Assembly: GCF_026262505.1 (NCBI RefSeq)
Contig: NC_067203.1
Span: 18,643,411 to 18,707,410, forward strand
From: Trichomonas vaginalis G3
Lineage: Eukaryota; Parabasalia; Trichomonadida; Trichomonadidae
Length of the DNA stretch: 64,000 nucleotides
Direction of reading: 5' to 3'
Positions 32,911-42,852 of this stretch are shown one piece after another. Under the pieces are notes generated by a model that worked only from the letters and a program-made list of their open reading frames with translations, had not been told where the DNA came from and searched no databases. Position 1 is the stretch's first letter. Each line of letters starts with the position of its first letter. The translations under genes were made by a program, and so were the position numbers.

Positions 32911-35900
32911 TCATTTCATTCCTAAAGATATCTTTCCTATTTCAGATAATTGACAAATACTGCAAAGATTTCCTTTTTCATCTTGTGAAAAAGTGCTCTT
33001 ACAGAATGGACAAATAACTTTCTTAGTAGATTGTATATATTTCAGAGATGAACAACAAATTTCTTTCTTTGGAGAGAAGTCAACATCCAAAGAGTCATTT
33101 AATTCTGATTTGCTCAAAACCGATCTTGCCTTCTCAAATTGCGATGAATTTCGTACTTCATCTGGTAAAAATTTCAACAGATTTGAAGCAGATAAATTGC
33201 ATTTCATTCTAATACATGTATTGAGTGCTGTTTGTGCCGCAAGAATATGATGTTCTGTGTTCATGTTAAGCATACTCATCATTAATGAGAGTTCTAAGTG
33301 CCTTTTTGGATCATTTTTCCTGATTTCATTTGATTTCACTCCAATTTCCATTGCTAAGCAATACGTTCTGCATAAGTATATCATCTGACTTGTCTTTTCA
33401 ATGTCATCAATCGATAAACTCAATTTTTGTAATGAATTTCTGAAATAATACAATGCAACAGAGAATTTTCCAGATTTAACATACGAGAAACCTTCTTCTA
33501 TTTCATTATTAATAACATATAATATATCTACAGGCTTAACAGGCAACTTGATATTTTCGACCGACATGTGACATGAAATATAAAATTCTGTAAAAATTTC
33601 TCTCAAAGGAATTGGATTTTTCAGGCCGATTAAATCCTTCAATTCAAACAAAGCATCAGAGAATTTTCCGCACATTACTAATGATAAAGGAGACATCATG
33701 TTATTTGTCCATGATTCTTCGATATTTCTGCCACGTAAAGGAACGATTTGATCGCCACTTTTTGTCAAATTTTCGGGAATCAAAATTTCAATGTTTTCTG
33801 TTTGCCATCCATCACTTTCATCAACCAAATCTTCTTCTTCAGAAACTTTCTCATTTATTTGAGTATTTTCGACAATCACTTTCTTTGGCTCAACAGTTGG
33901 CCAATTATCTAAAACTTTTCTGTCAGAAATTTCTGAAGGAATAACGGTTTTTGCAATTTCAGATAATTTAGGAGATTCACTTTCTAATAAAGCGGAAAGA
34001 GTATTTCCATCATTAAGCCATATAGCTATTTGCATTTTGAGGTTCAAATCCTCTGTTTTTGCCATCAAATCTTTGAGTTTTGATATTTGGCCGGATATCA
34101 AATAAATAAAAGCAACTTTATCAGTTCTATTTGCTTTTGAGTAGTATTTCTCTGCTTCCCTGAATCTTCCGCAAATCAAAGATATTTCTGCCAATTTAAC
34201 AACTTGTTCTAAATCTGACAAATCCAAAAATCTTTCCGCGGATGAAATGTCAAAACTTTCAATTGCCATTTCGAACTTTTGCTTTGTGTCTTGACAGAGT
34301 TCTTTCGCAACGGCCGGAAATCCTTTTTCCATTGCAAAATAAGCATTTGAATTTGACATTGAAATTTTGTTAGAAACCGTCAACATTTTCAATGCATCAT
34401 TTTGATCGTTATTCAATAAATAGTTTCTAAACAAGCACTCACTCAAATCCACTTCCAATGTTTCGAATGTTGAGTCCGGATGAATGAAAATTGCTTCTTT
34501 TTCAAACAAATCCAACAAATAAATTTGTTTCGGAAGACTTCTCAAAACTCCTTTTTCTCCATTGTTTAATGCATACATCAGATATGTTTTTGTAGTGTAA
34601 ACAAAGATATCTGAGTACCATACACCACTTTTTGGTGCTTCGTTGACAGCAAATTTGTCTGAGAAATCAAATTTCGAAATTAAAATTTGATCTTTTGTCA
34701 AAACCGCAATTTTTCGGTTTTCTTTATTCAAAATTATATCTCTGCAATTTTCAACATCTGTTTCAGCAATTACTTGTTCTTTATTGAGATCGAACAACAT
34801 TATCTTTGATTTATCACATAAATAAACCGTGTTATTCATTCCAGAAAACATTTTTCCGTTGAAAGGAATTCTGACAATTTTTGCATCTTCATCTTTTCCA
34901 ATTTCTCTTATAAAGAGTTGGTTGAATGATACAGACATGTAACAGTATTTTGTTCGGCTTAAGAATGTTGCTGACTTGCCATCTTCCATTTTTAACTTTT
35001 GATTCGATGTTCCAAGTTCTAAATCAACCAAATAGAAGCTGTTTTGATAATCTATCAATAAATAATTCCTTGATTGATTGAAAATCAACTTTCTTGGCTT
35101 CTTTTCTGGAATTTTCTTTGTATTATTTTTGGATAAACACATAACTACGTTTGTTTGGTTTTTAATGTCATATTTCCTGATCTGTTCATCATTATAATAC
35201 AAATAAACACCAGAAGAAATCCTTAAACTTGCAGGACGGTTCTTACAAATTTTCAAAACTTTAAATCCGTCATTTGAAGAAGCAGCAATTAAAGGAAGGT
35301 ATGGATGAACTGATATTGACCAAAACTTTGTTGGATTTGTGTAAGTATCGATTGTTCTGACTGAATCTTGTTTTAATAATTTAATTGTTCCGTCTTCTGA
35401 ACAAGAAACAATTATTTCGAGTTGCGGCATGAATTTTGCTGCTGATATAGTAGAAGTGTGTGCATGAACTGTTGCAATTTCGTCTAGTTTTTCGTTCATT
35501 AACATTAATTTGTTATCTGTTGTAGAAATAATGATTTTATCTTGTGTGGGATGCCAGGAAGCCATTGTAATAGCACATCCGTTATCTTGTTTTTGGGCTT
35601 TTGGAAGTACATCGAGGAAATTTATTTCTTTTGGTTTGTTGTATTTAGATTCTAATCCAGAAATATTCCAGACCATGATTTTTTCGTCGTATGAGCCTGT
35701 GACTATGTATGGCTTTGATGGATGGAATGATGCGGTCATTACAATCATGTCATGTGCTGGAATTGAATATAATAATGTTTTGCTTTTGTAATTGAATATT
35801 TTAACTGTTTGATCATCTGATGATGAAACTAGTAAAGGTAATTTACTGTGGAATTGGACTGATCTTATGTAATCTTTGTGGTCATCAAATCTTGTGATGC

Positions 35901-36153
35901 AATATCCTTTGATAAAATCATAAACTCTAACGCATCCGTCATCACCACCAGATGCAAATAAAGTATCTGTTGTATGAAAGTCAACTGCTCTTACAGGACC
36001 GAAATAATCTTTATAACGTTGTATTTCTATGCCATTTTCGTAATCATATATTGCAATATTGCCCGAAAAGAATGAAACAAGTACCCAAGGGCGTTTGTTG
36101 TGAAAGCAAATACCCTTTGCTTTGGATCCTTCAATCTCAAACTTTGTTTTCAT
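32911..36153 (-). CDS. COPA: Coatomer subunit alpha (alpha-COP)
   Basis: Alpha-COP is part of the COPI B-subcomplex, which coats Golgi vesicles and binds dilysine cargo signals through its WD40 propeller. The start MKTKFEIEGSKAKGICFHNK, RPWVLVSFFSGNIAIYDY, VDFHTTDTLFASGGDDG and the SVQFHSKLPLLVSSSDDQTV repeats are diagnostic. A second propeller follows (about 330-600), then the alpha-solenoid (about 600-800). The C-terminal COPI_C domain has a cysteine-rich end (CCSSLKYIQ...CPFCKSTF...LCSICQ). Its 1080 residues are a little shorter than the usual 1200 or so. The frame is intact. On its strand the ATG overlaps an out-of-frame ATG (ATGAATG) 4 bases upstream, after an Inr TTCATTT. Confidence 0.92.
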   Translation of the reverse strand: MKTKFEIEGSKAKGICFHNKRPWVLVSFFSGNIAIYDYENGIEIQRYKDYFGPVRAVDFHTTDTLFASGGDDGCVRVYDFIKGYCITRFDDHKDYIRSVQFHSKLPLLVSSSDDQTVKIFNYKSKTLLYSIPAHDMIVMTASFHPSKPYIVTGSYDEKIMVWNISGLESKYNKPKEINFLDVLPKAQKQDNGCAITMASWHPTQDKIIISTTDNKLMLMNEKLDEIATVHAHTSTISAAKFMPQLEIIVSCSEDGTIKLLKQDSVRTIDTYTNPTKFWSISVHPYLPLIAASSNDGFKVLKICKNRPASLRISSGVYLYYNDEQIRKYDIKNQTNVVMCLSKNNTKKIPEKKPRKLIFNQSRNYLLIDYQNSFYLVDLELGTSNQKLKMEDGKSATFLSRTKYCYMSVSFNQLFIREIGKDEDAKIVRIPFNGKMFSGMNNTVYLCDKSKIMLFDLNKEQVIAETDVENCRDIILNKENRKIAVLTKDQILISKFDFSDKFAVNEAPKSGVWYSDIFVYTTKTYLMYALNNGEKGVLRSLPKQIYLLDLFEKEAIFIHPDSTFETLEVDLSECLFRNYLLNNDQNDALKMLTVSNKISMSNSNAYFAMEKGFPAVAKELCQDTKQKFEMAIESFDISSAERFLDLSDLEQVVKLAEISLICGRFREAEKYYSKANRTDKVAFIYLISGQISKLKDLMAKTEDLNLKMQIAIWLNDGNTLSALLESESPKLSEIAKTVIPSEISDRKVLDNWPTVEPKKVIVENTQINEKVSEEEDLVDESDGWQTENIEILIPENLTKSGDQIVPLRGRNIEESWTNNMMSPLSLVMCGKFSDALFELKDLIGLKNPIPLREIFTEFYISCHMSVENIKLPVKPVDILYVINNEIEEGFSYVKSGKFSVALYYFRNSLQKLSLSIDDIEKTSQMIYLCRTYCLAMEIGVKSNEIRKNDPKRHLELSLMMSMLNMNTEHHILAAQTALNTCIRMKCNLSASNLLKFLPDEVRNSSQFEKARSVLSKSELNDSLDVDFSPKKEICCSSLKYIQSTKKVICPFCKSTFSQDEKGNLCSICQLSEIGKISLGMK

Positions 36154-36570
36154 TCATAAATGAACTTCATTAACCTGAAACCAATTAGATAATATATAAT
36201 AGATATCTGTGATACATATAATTTAGTCAAAATATTACTGATTCAAAATTCAAGATGTAATTTTTGCTACAATATAGTTCGGTGAATCATATATATTTGA
36301 AACATCCAATAAAGCAAATGCCATTGCAAATTGAACCTATGTAGCATAATTTTGCCATAAAAATTGAATTATTCAGTAATATGGAAATGAAATATATATA
36401 GATATGAAAAACATAATTAAGAGAATGGTAAATCCTATATAGTTTTCAAAAGAAATCAAGAATATTGAAATCATATTTTCAGATTTGGTATAACTTTATA
36501 GGATAATAAGCTATGTATATAGTATTTATGCGGAAATGAAAATAAAAGATCGCGTTTAATCAAATATTTC
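36154..36570. other. Intergenic AT-rich spacer
   Basis: 417 bases separate two minus-strand genes. Apart from the alpha-COP initiator at its left edge, no gene, repeat or strong hairpin is seen. Confidence 0.5.
36161..36164 (-). promoter_or_regulatory. Host initiator (Inr), alpha-COP gene
   Basis: Minus-strand TTCATTTATGAATG: the inferred +1 A is 8 bases before the used ATG, and an overlapping out-of-frame ATG comes first. Confidence 0.5.
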
Positions 36571-36948
36571 TTAGATTTTGGTGAAATCATCTTCTCTATC
36601 TAAGCAAGCGACAACAATGCAGCCAGCAAAGATAGCAACGCAACCAATGATATCAAGAATTAATGAAACGGTCTTACCAATCTTTTCAAGGTGGTATAAA
36701 ACGCATGGAAGTGCAATAATTGAAACTACAGCAATTGTTAATAACCAAATGAGGAAATCTTTTGTAATTACGTCATCATCTGAATCATCTTCTTTGTTGA
36801 TGTATGAAATGTATGAAAATGAAATAACGCATGCAGGAATTAATTCGAGAAGTGCAAATGCGTTTTTAGCAGTAACACATCCGACAATAATTAATGTGAC
36901 ACCAAGTGTTAATGCAATACCAAGAATAATATATGGAAGAGCTTGCAT
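36571..36948 (-). CDS. Vps55/OB-RGRP-like four-helix membrane protein
   Basis: The 125-residue protein has four hydrophobic helices: about 4-25 (PYIILGIALTLGVTLIIVGC), 30-50, 66-88 (FLIWLLTIAVVSIIALPCVL) and 95-117 (LILDIIGCVAIFAGCIVVAC). An acidic loop (NKEDDSDDDVITKD) separates helices 2 and 3. This arrangement, with the -ALP- in helix 3, matches the Vps55/OB-RGRP (LEPROT) family involved in late-endosome to vacuole transport. The match is by eye. Trichomonad-specific four-helix proteins are an alternative. Confidence 0.55.
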   Translation of the reverse strand: MQALPYIILGIALTLGVTLIIVGCVTAKNAFALLELIPACVISFSYISYINKEDDSDDDVITKDFLIWLLTIAVVSIIALPCVLYHLEKIGKTVSLILDIIGCVAIFAGCIVVACLDREDDFTKI

Positions 36949-37434
36949 TATTTTTTGGCACTTTTTTATATTTTTTGATCTAAAAAATCTTTCAAATTTT
37001 CACCGTAGCCTGAATATATGTGTATAAATAAGTGTTAATGTTATTTTTCATATTAAAAATGCCAAATGCGATCACCTCCTTTAACAACTTTACATAAGCT
37101 TATTTTCCAATTCAACTTCACCGGGATATTGAATGAGAAGTATCAGGATAATAAATTCAAAAACTCTAAATTCAATTTCTTATTGTTGATTATTGATCGG
37201 TTTTTAGCTTAACATTAAACTAAAATTCCTTAGCAATATATGTATATGAGATGAATATGACATTTTCCACAAATTGAAAAAAAAATATATTGAAATCAGA
37301 TCTTTGATTGGATAATATTTATATTATAGCTATACACTGTATATTTTATGATTGAAATTCAAATTTAATTTATGATCAATCGTATTTATTTGAAATTATA
37401 ACAAAAAAAGAATAATACAAACAACAATAAAAAG
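36949..37434. other. Intergenic AT-rich spacer
   Basis: 486 bases between two minus-strand genes. A short GATCACCTCC segment near 37070 stands out from the A/T background, but no feature can be supported. Confidence 0.5.
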
Positions 37435-38583
37435 TTAATCTTCCCATTCACTCTTCTGGAACTTAGTTTCATTCCATTTTTGGATCATTTGTTTCGTTAT
37501 TTGTAAATATAATTGAGGATCTTTTTTAGAACTCCAACTTTCTGCAGTGGATTCTCTTCCATATAACTCAATTGATGGTTCTATATTTGTTCCATCAATA
37601 AAACCGTTATATGAGTTAATAACAATTATGTTTGAGTCGTGAGCAGTTTTTATTGCAGCCTGCCACATCTTTTTATACTCTTCACCGTTATTCCTTGAAC
37701 ACTTTTGAGCTTTTGATCCCCATCCTATATCTAATCTTGATTCATCAGCTCCAGGGCAGACTCCTGGAATAAATACAAGATCTCTGTCTTTTAATTCATT
37801 TGAGAAGCGTTTCCAGTTTGAAAATCGGGAAGATTCCGAGAAATTTGCTGAGAAAAATGTATATAATCCATCAATAGCTGTTTCAACAGCTTCTCCAACT
37901 TGATAAGAGTTGGAGAATGTTCCAATATAAAATGGATTGTAATTTTCTCTTGTCTTTAGAATTGACCAGAAAAGATCTTCAACATCATGAGGATCGTAAA
38001 TGAATATTACTGGCCTTCCTTCGTATTTCAAGTATTGAGGATGTGATGATAGATTTGTAAGTATATATTCGAGAGAATTGTAAATTGAAGTATTAGTTCT
38101 ACGTTCATATGATTGTAAAAGTACGCCAATTTTAATATTATATCTTTCTGAAGATTCTAGCATGAGTTTAATTGTATTAGGTACAAAATCGACATCTTCA
38201 TTATTGTTATCTGTAGTTTTATTGAATCCTATCCATTGAACTATTACCCCATTGATACCAGCTTCCGACATTTCTTTAAATTGATCTTCTATAATTAATT
38301 TGTCGTGAGTTGAATATAAACCTCTTTGAGGAAAGAGTCCTAATGGTGCACTTACGGGTGGTTCATACCAATCATCCAAATATTTGTTTTTCTTATATCT
38401 CCATCCAATAAATTTCTTATCAATTGAAGGATTTCCAAAAGTTGCATAGTATAAAATCCAAGTATTGAGTGGTTTAACATTAGCAATCTTCTTAGGTTTC
38501 ATAGAATAACTAATAAAAGATAAGATAGAGAAGATTGCTGCTATTGTAATTAGGATGGATGGGATGTTTTTCTTCAATCCCAT
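37435..38583 (-). CDS. GH99-like (endo-alpha-mannosidase family) type II membrane protein
   Basis: MANEA-type GH99 enzymes trim glucosylated mannose from N-glycans in the Golgi. This 382-residue protein has an N-terminal anchor (residues 7-27). The family's order of motifs follows: YYATFGNP, GLFPQRGLYSTHD, EAGINGVIVQW, IKIGVLLQSYERR, YLKYEGRPVIFIYDP and INSYNGFIDGTNIEP. In active GH99 the fifth reads H-x-EPYE. Here the first glutamate is Q157 and only E160 remains. The usual NEWHEGT segment is NGFIDGT. It may therefore be a pseudoenzyme or have changed activity. The start follows TTCATAAA (Inr). Confidence 0.7.
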   Translation of the reverse strand: MGLKKNIPSILITIAAIFSILSFISYSMKPKKIANVKPLNTWILYYATFGNPSIDKKFIGWRYKKNKYLDDWYEPPVSAPLGLFPQRGLYSTHDKLIIEDQFKEMSEAGINGVIVQWIGFNKTTDNNNEDVDFVPNTIKLMLESSERYNIKIGVLLQSYERRTNTSIYNSLEYILTNLSSHPQYLKYEGRPVIFIYDPHDVEDLFWSILKTRENYNPFYIGTFSNSYQVGEAVETAIDGLYTFFSANFSESSRFSNWKRFSNELKDRDLVFIPGVCPGADESRLDIGWGSKAQKCSRNNGEEYKKMWQAAIKTAHDSNIIVINSYNGFIDGTNIEPSIELYGRESTAESWSSKKDPQLYLQITKQMIQKWNETKFQKSEWED

Positions 38584-38978
38584 TTTATGAATATTTTATA
38601 ACACAACATTTGATAATGGGATATAAGCAAATGAGAAAATATAAAATATACTATAAAAAAGCTGACATTGAAAAATTACATACAAAGATGACATATTCAT
38701 TATTTAGTATCTTAAATTTATGAAATAGTAATTATATTACAATTCATTGATTAATATTAGAGTACTGACAAACATACCAGTACTTAAACTTCACAAATAC
38801 ATAAGATTAGATAGAAGTATCCCCACACTTGTCCTGAGGTGTGAACAGATAGTATTCACGAGATAGAGTGATTACCAAACTGAGAAGTAATGTTTTTCAT
38901 TAATTAAGAATACCATTTGGTGAAGTAAAATTATAAAATTTATTCCAATTTTTAAACTAGACATTTTTTTTCAACTTC
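38584..38978. other. Intergenic spacer
   Basis: 395 bases between the GH99-like start and the 3' end of the broken ankyrin gene. There is a slightly GC-richer patch (CCCCACACTTGTCCTGAGG) near 38821-38840, with no gene or repeat that I can define. Confidence 0.4.
38588..38591 (-). promoter_or_regulatory. Host initiator (Inr), GH99-like gene
   Basis: Minus-strand TTCATAAA-ATG, with the inferred +1 A five bases before the ATG. Confidence 0.5.
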
Positions 38979-40351
38979 CTAGAAGTCAAGATGAAATGAT
39001 TCTAACTGATGTGCAGTTTTTCCATCATTATTAATTTCATTGATATTTGCACCATGCGAAATAAGAAATTCGGCCATTTCTTTACTATTAGTGTGTGCTG
39101 CAATATGAAGTGCAGTTTTTACATCATTATTAATTTCATTGATATTTGCACCATGCGAAATAAGAAATTCGGCTATTTCTTTATGGTTTTTACATACTGC
39201 AATATGAAGAGCAGTTTCCCCTATTTTATTTTTTTCATTGATATTAGCACCATGCGAAATAAGAAATTCGGCCATTTCTTTATGGTTTTTCCATACTGCA
39301 ATATGAAGTGCGGTGTCCCCTCTTTTATTTTTTTCATTGATATTTGCACCATGCAAAATAAGAAACTCGGCCTTTTCTTTATAGCTAGTCAATACTGCGA
39401 GATGAAGAACAGTTTCCCCTCTGTTATTTTTTCATTGATATTCGCCCCAAGTGTAAGAAAGTATTCGATAAGGGATGGGATATTAAATCTTATTGAACAA
39501 TTAAAGCATTCTTGAATATCATTAATTTGATCAAAATAAACTAAAAATGATTCAAGATTATTATATATTACACAATAATTTAAATCGATCTTTATATTGT
39601 GTTCATTCATCAAGAATGTAACAAAATCAATGTTGTGGGAAATAATTGCATATTTCATGCATTAATAGTTAGGCTCTTGATATTTCAAACATTCACTCAT
39701 AATCTCTGGATTTCCTCCTAAAAATGAAAATTGTAGACATATTTGAGTTATTTCTGAGTTAAATTTTGTTCTTAATAACTTGAAACAATCAACTGCTCCA
39801 TGGTAACAACATAATTCAAGTAATGAATATCCTTCCGAAGTTAATGGATATAAACTACTTTTAAGTCTTTGATTTTCATCAAATTCATCTTTTTCCGATA
39901 AGAATATGAATTTTTCTTTATCATTATTCATAATGGCTCTGTAAATTGTATCTTCTGTATGAATATCAAGATTTTCAAAATCAAATTTTTCGAAGTCATG
40001 AGAACTGTCTAATTTAATTCCATATTCTTTATAAAACATGACGATTAAAATGGTTTCAACATTGATGACTTCTGTTATATGATAATCATCATAGATGAGT
40101 TTAATGAGAGTTAAATATGACTTTTTATAGCGATTATTATACGGAATGATACTTGAAATGTCTCTTAAAATCTTTTGGGGTGGATATTTCTTTGAATCAA
40201 TCAATTCTGTTTTGATCATTTTGTAAATTGACTTTAATTCTTCTTCTTTTTCCGTTTTCAGCTGATACAAAGCATTATATGAATCAATGTAGTATTTGCA
40301 GATACTTCGAAATTCGAAATATTTGTTTGGATGAACGTCTTGATAAGACAT
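38979..40351 (-). pseudogene. DUF3447-type ankyrin-repeat gene, broken twice
   Basis: The N-terminal part (MSYQDVHPNKYFEFRSICKY onwards) is the trichomonad DUF3447 leader. It is interrupted by an in-frame TAA near 39662 directly before a continuing same-frame segment (MKYAIISHNIDFVTFLMN). A second break, a frameshift in the A-run near 39425-39435, separates that from four ankyrin repeats (AEFLISHGANINEKNKIGET and similar) ending at 38979. Intact members of this huge family have one continuous frame, so this is a pseudogene of about 455 codons. It faces away from the ankyrin gene at 40599. Confidence 0.8.
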
Positions 40352-40378
40352 TGAAAATTTAAAATAAATTTTTGAAAA

Positions 40379-40539
40379 GTCGGAATTTTTATGTAAAATT
40401 GAGAATTCTCAGACATACGATTATTTTTGCTTTTAATGCCGAAAAGCATTTGAATCAAAAATAATCATATGTCTGAGAATTACACTTTTCCGACATTTTT
40501 GGGTCGCTTCGCGCCCCTGACAAAACGTCGGAAAAGTGT
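40379..40539. repeat. Nested palindromic (foldback) element between two ankyrin genes
   Basis: A 26-bp inverted repeat (40404-40429 and 40456-40481, one mismatch, AATTCTCAGACATA core) encloses a 26-base loop. An outer pair GTCGGAA/TTCCGAC surrounds it. A second hairpin, ACACTTTTCCGAC (40482-40494) against its complement (40527-40539), encloses a GC-rich mini-hairpin (GGGTCGCTTCGCGCCCC). It has the look of a foldback MITE. Confidence 0.7.
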
Positions 40540-40598
40540 AAATTTTCCAACACTAGTTTGAATTTAGATTTTTCCGAAAGGAAGTTTGCCATTATATT

Positions 40599-42069
40599 AT
40601 GGAGAACAAGAAGGAGCATTATCACAATCTAATGGAACTATACATTCGATACAATATACAAACTCAAGACATCTGATAAAAAGGAAATCGAAATATTATA
40701 CAATAACATCAAAAATAACCTGAGCAATACAAATTTTTTCACTCCAGATCTTATAATAAATGCAATTGATCAGGCTGCAAGTAATAATCACCGTTACTTA
40801 AAATCTTATCGAATTCTTTCAAATTTGATCATCAAAGAATACCACCTCGATAACAAATATTTACTTGATGAAACTGAAGATCCTATGGAAAAATATTTTC
40901 AAGAATTTCCAATAATGAAAGTTATTATGAATGATGACAAGCTCGAATTTATTCCATTCATAGAAAGCGAAGATTTTATTGAAGATCTGATCATTTTTTA
41001 TGGTCCTTATCCTATTCACTATGACGATTATTTGACATATCTTGATATTTGCTGCTTTTATGGTTCAGTGCATTGCTTCAAACTTTTGAGAACTAAATTT
41101 AACTCACAAATTAGAACAGAATCACTTGAACTCGCGTTTTTAGGGGGAAATCCAGAGATTATCAGTGAATGCTTAAAAGTTATCAGACCAAACAGGCATT
41201 GCATGGTAAATGCAATCAAGTCACATAACATCGATTTTGTCACATATTTGCGAAATGAATTTGAAATTGAAATTGGATTATCTACATGTGCATACTATAA
41301 AAATCTTCGTGCATTTTTAGTATATTTAGATCTAACAAATGACATCAACACTTGCTTTATTTATTCTCCACTTTTCCAAATTCAATCGCTATGCGAATAT
41401 CTTCTTTCGCAAGGTGTTGATTTTCGTTCAAAGGATGAAGCTCGTTCGGCCCTCTTCAGTGCATTAAGGTCCAATAGGTTAGAATTTGTTAATTTACTTA
41501 TTTCACTTGGTGCTGATATCAAAGCTCAAAATAATTATGATCAAACTCCGCTTGTCTCTGCAGTAGAAAGTAATAATATAAAAATTATCGAATTACTTAT
41601 TTCTCACGGAGCAGAAATTAACGTGGCAAATAAGTGGGGTATTTATCCAATTCAAAAGGCAATAGCAAGACAAAATAAAGAAATTGTTGAGCTATTAATC
41701 TCGCATGGCGCAGATATTAATGTAAAATTTAGAAACGGCTCTTATCCAATTCATGACGCTTTGTGTGAAAAAAATATTGATATAGTTAAACTTTTGATTT
41801 CACATGGTGCAGATGTTAATTTAGAAAATGAAAGAGGAGTAGCACCCCTTTTAATAGCCGCAAGAAAAGATGATAAAGAAGTGGTGGAACTTTTGATTTC
41901 TCACGGAGCTGATATCAATAAACAAAATATTCACGGAAACACTGTTCTTGACGAAATATTTTACTGGAAATCAAATAAAATAAAGCATTTCCTGATTTCA
42001 AAAGGAGCAATTCATGGCGCTAAATGGACTGAACATAATCGGTCTCAAGGAAAATGTTTGCTTACATGA
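40599..42069 (+). pseudogene. DUF3447-type ankyrin-repeat gene, frameshifted near its start
   Basis: From the ATG at 40599 the frame gives MENKKEHYHNLMELYIRYN, then stops at 40674. The family-typical continuation (YKLKTSDKKEIEILYNNIKN, LKSYRILSNLIIKEY) is in another frame from 40657 and stays open to 42069. A small deletion or insertion around 40645-40657 is therefore likely. The rest comprises the DUF3447 leader and about six ankyrin repeats (VELLISHGADINVKFRNGSY and others). Without an upstream ATG in the main frame the protein would lack its N-terminus. Confidence 0.75.
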
Positions 42070-42852
42070 AATACCAAAATGAAGTTGTCAATTAACATTT
42101 AATATTTCATATAAAATTCGTCCACCATTCAAATAATCTAAAAATTTTAATATTAAAATATCTAAACACATTTTTGTGGACAACTAAAATAGAATCTGGA
42201 TTGTGTTAATATTCATTCGGTATATTTGTGAGCACGGCATATCAATTGACGAATGTGTAAAAACCTTTCAAAATCAATATATTTTGAGAGACTAATGCTA
42301 AGCCGAATATGATTTCAAGTTTATTATATAACAGATTTATATCAACGTGTCTACAAATGGCAACATTATTTGGCTTTTGAATAAGCATAATTTATAACAA
42401 TACAACAAATATATATATATATATACATAAGAAAAAAAAATTACCTTTGACTCCAAAAGATCTAGTATATTTTGGAATGACAAGTCTTGGAAAAGACCTG
42501 TGCAATTGCAGCTCCAGCCTTCATTGTCAATAGAGCAATCACTTGATTTTTGCCAATCACTTTTGATGGGCCAAAAATTGAAAAAGTTTTAATTTCTCTA
42601 GTTTCTAGTCAGAATCAATATGGAAAAAAGTGAAACCATTAAATATAAAAATGAATTAGATTAATTAGAATATTCTTATAGATCCATGTAAAAATATAAA
42701 AAAATCTAGAAGCCAATAATTTCTATGGTAAAGGAGTTTTCAAATAAAAATAACTTGAGAAAGAAAATTATTTTAAAAATCATGTCTATTTCATAAAAAT
42801 CAACAAACAAACATTTATTTTAACATAAAAAATATCTAATATATACAAAAAT
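42070..42852. other. Intergenic spacer, 783 bp
   Basis: Convergent 3' flanks of an ankyrin gene and a karyopherin-like gene. A (TA)n stretch lies at 42411-42425. The segment 42440-42600 is less AT-rich and could be an old coding remnant on the minus strand, but no frame of recognisable protein is found. Confidence 0.4.
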
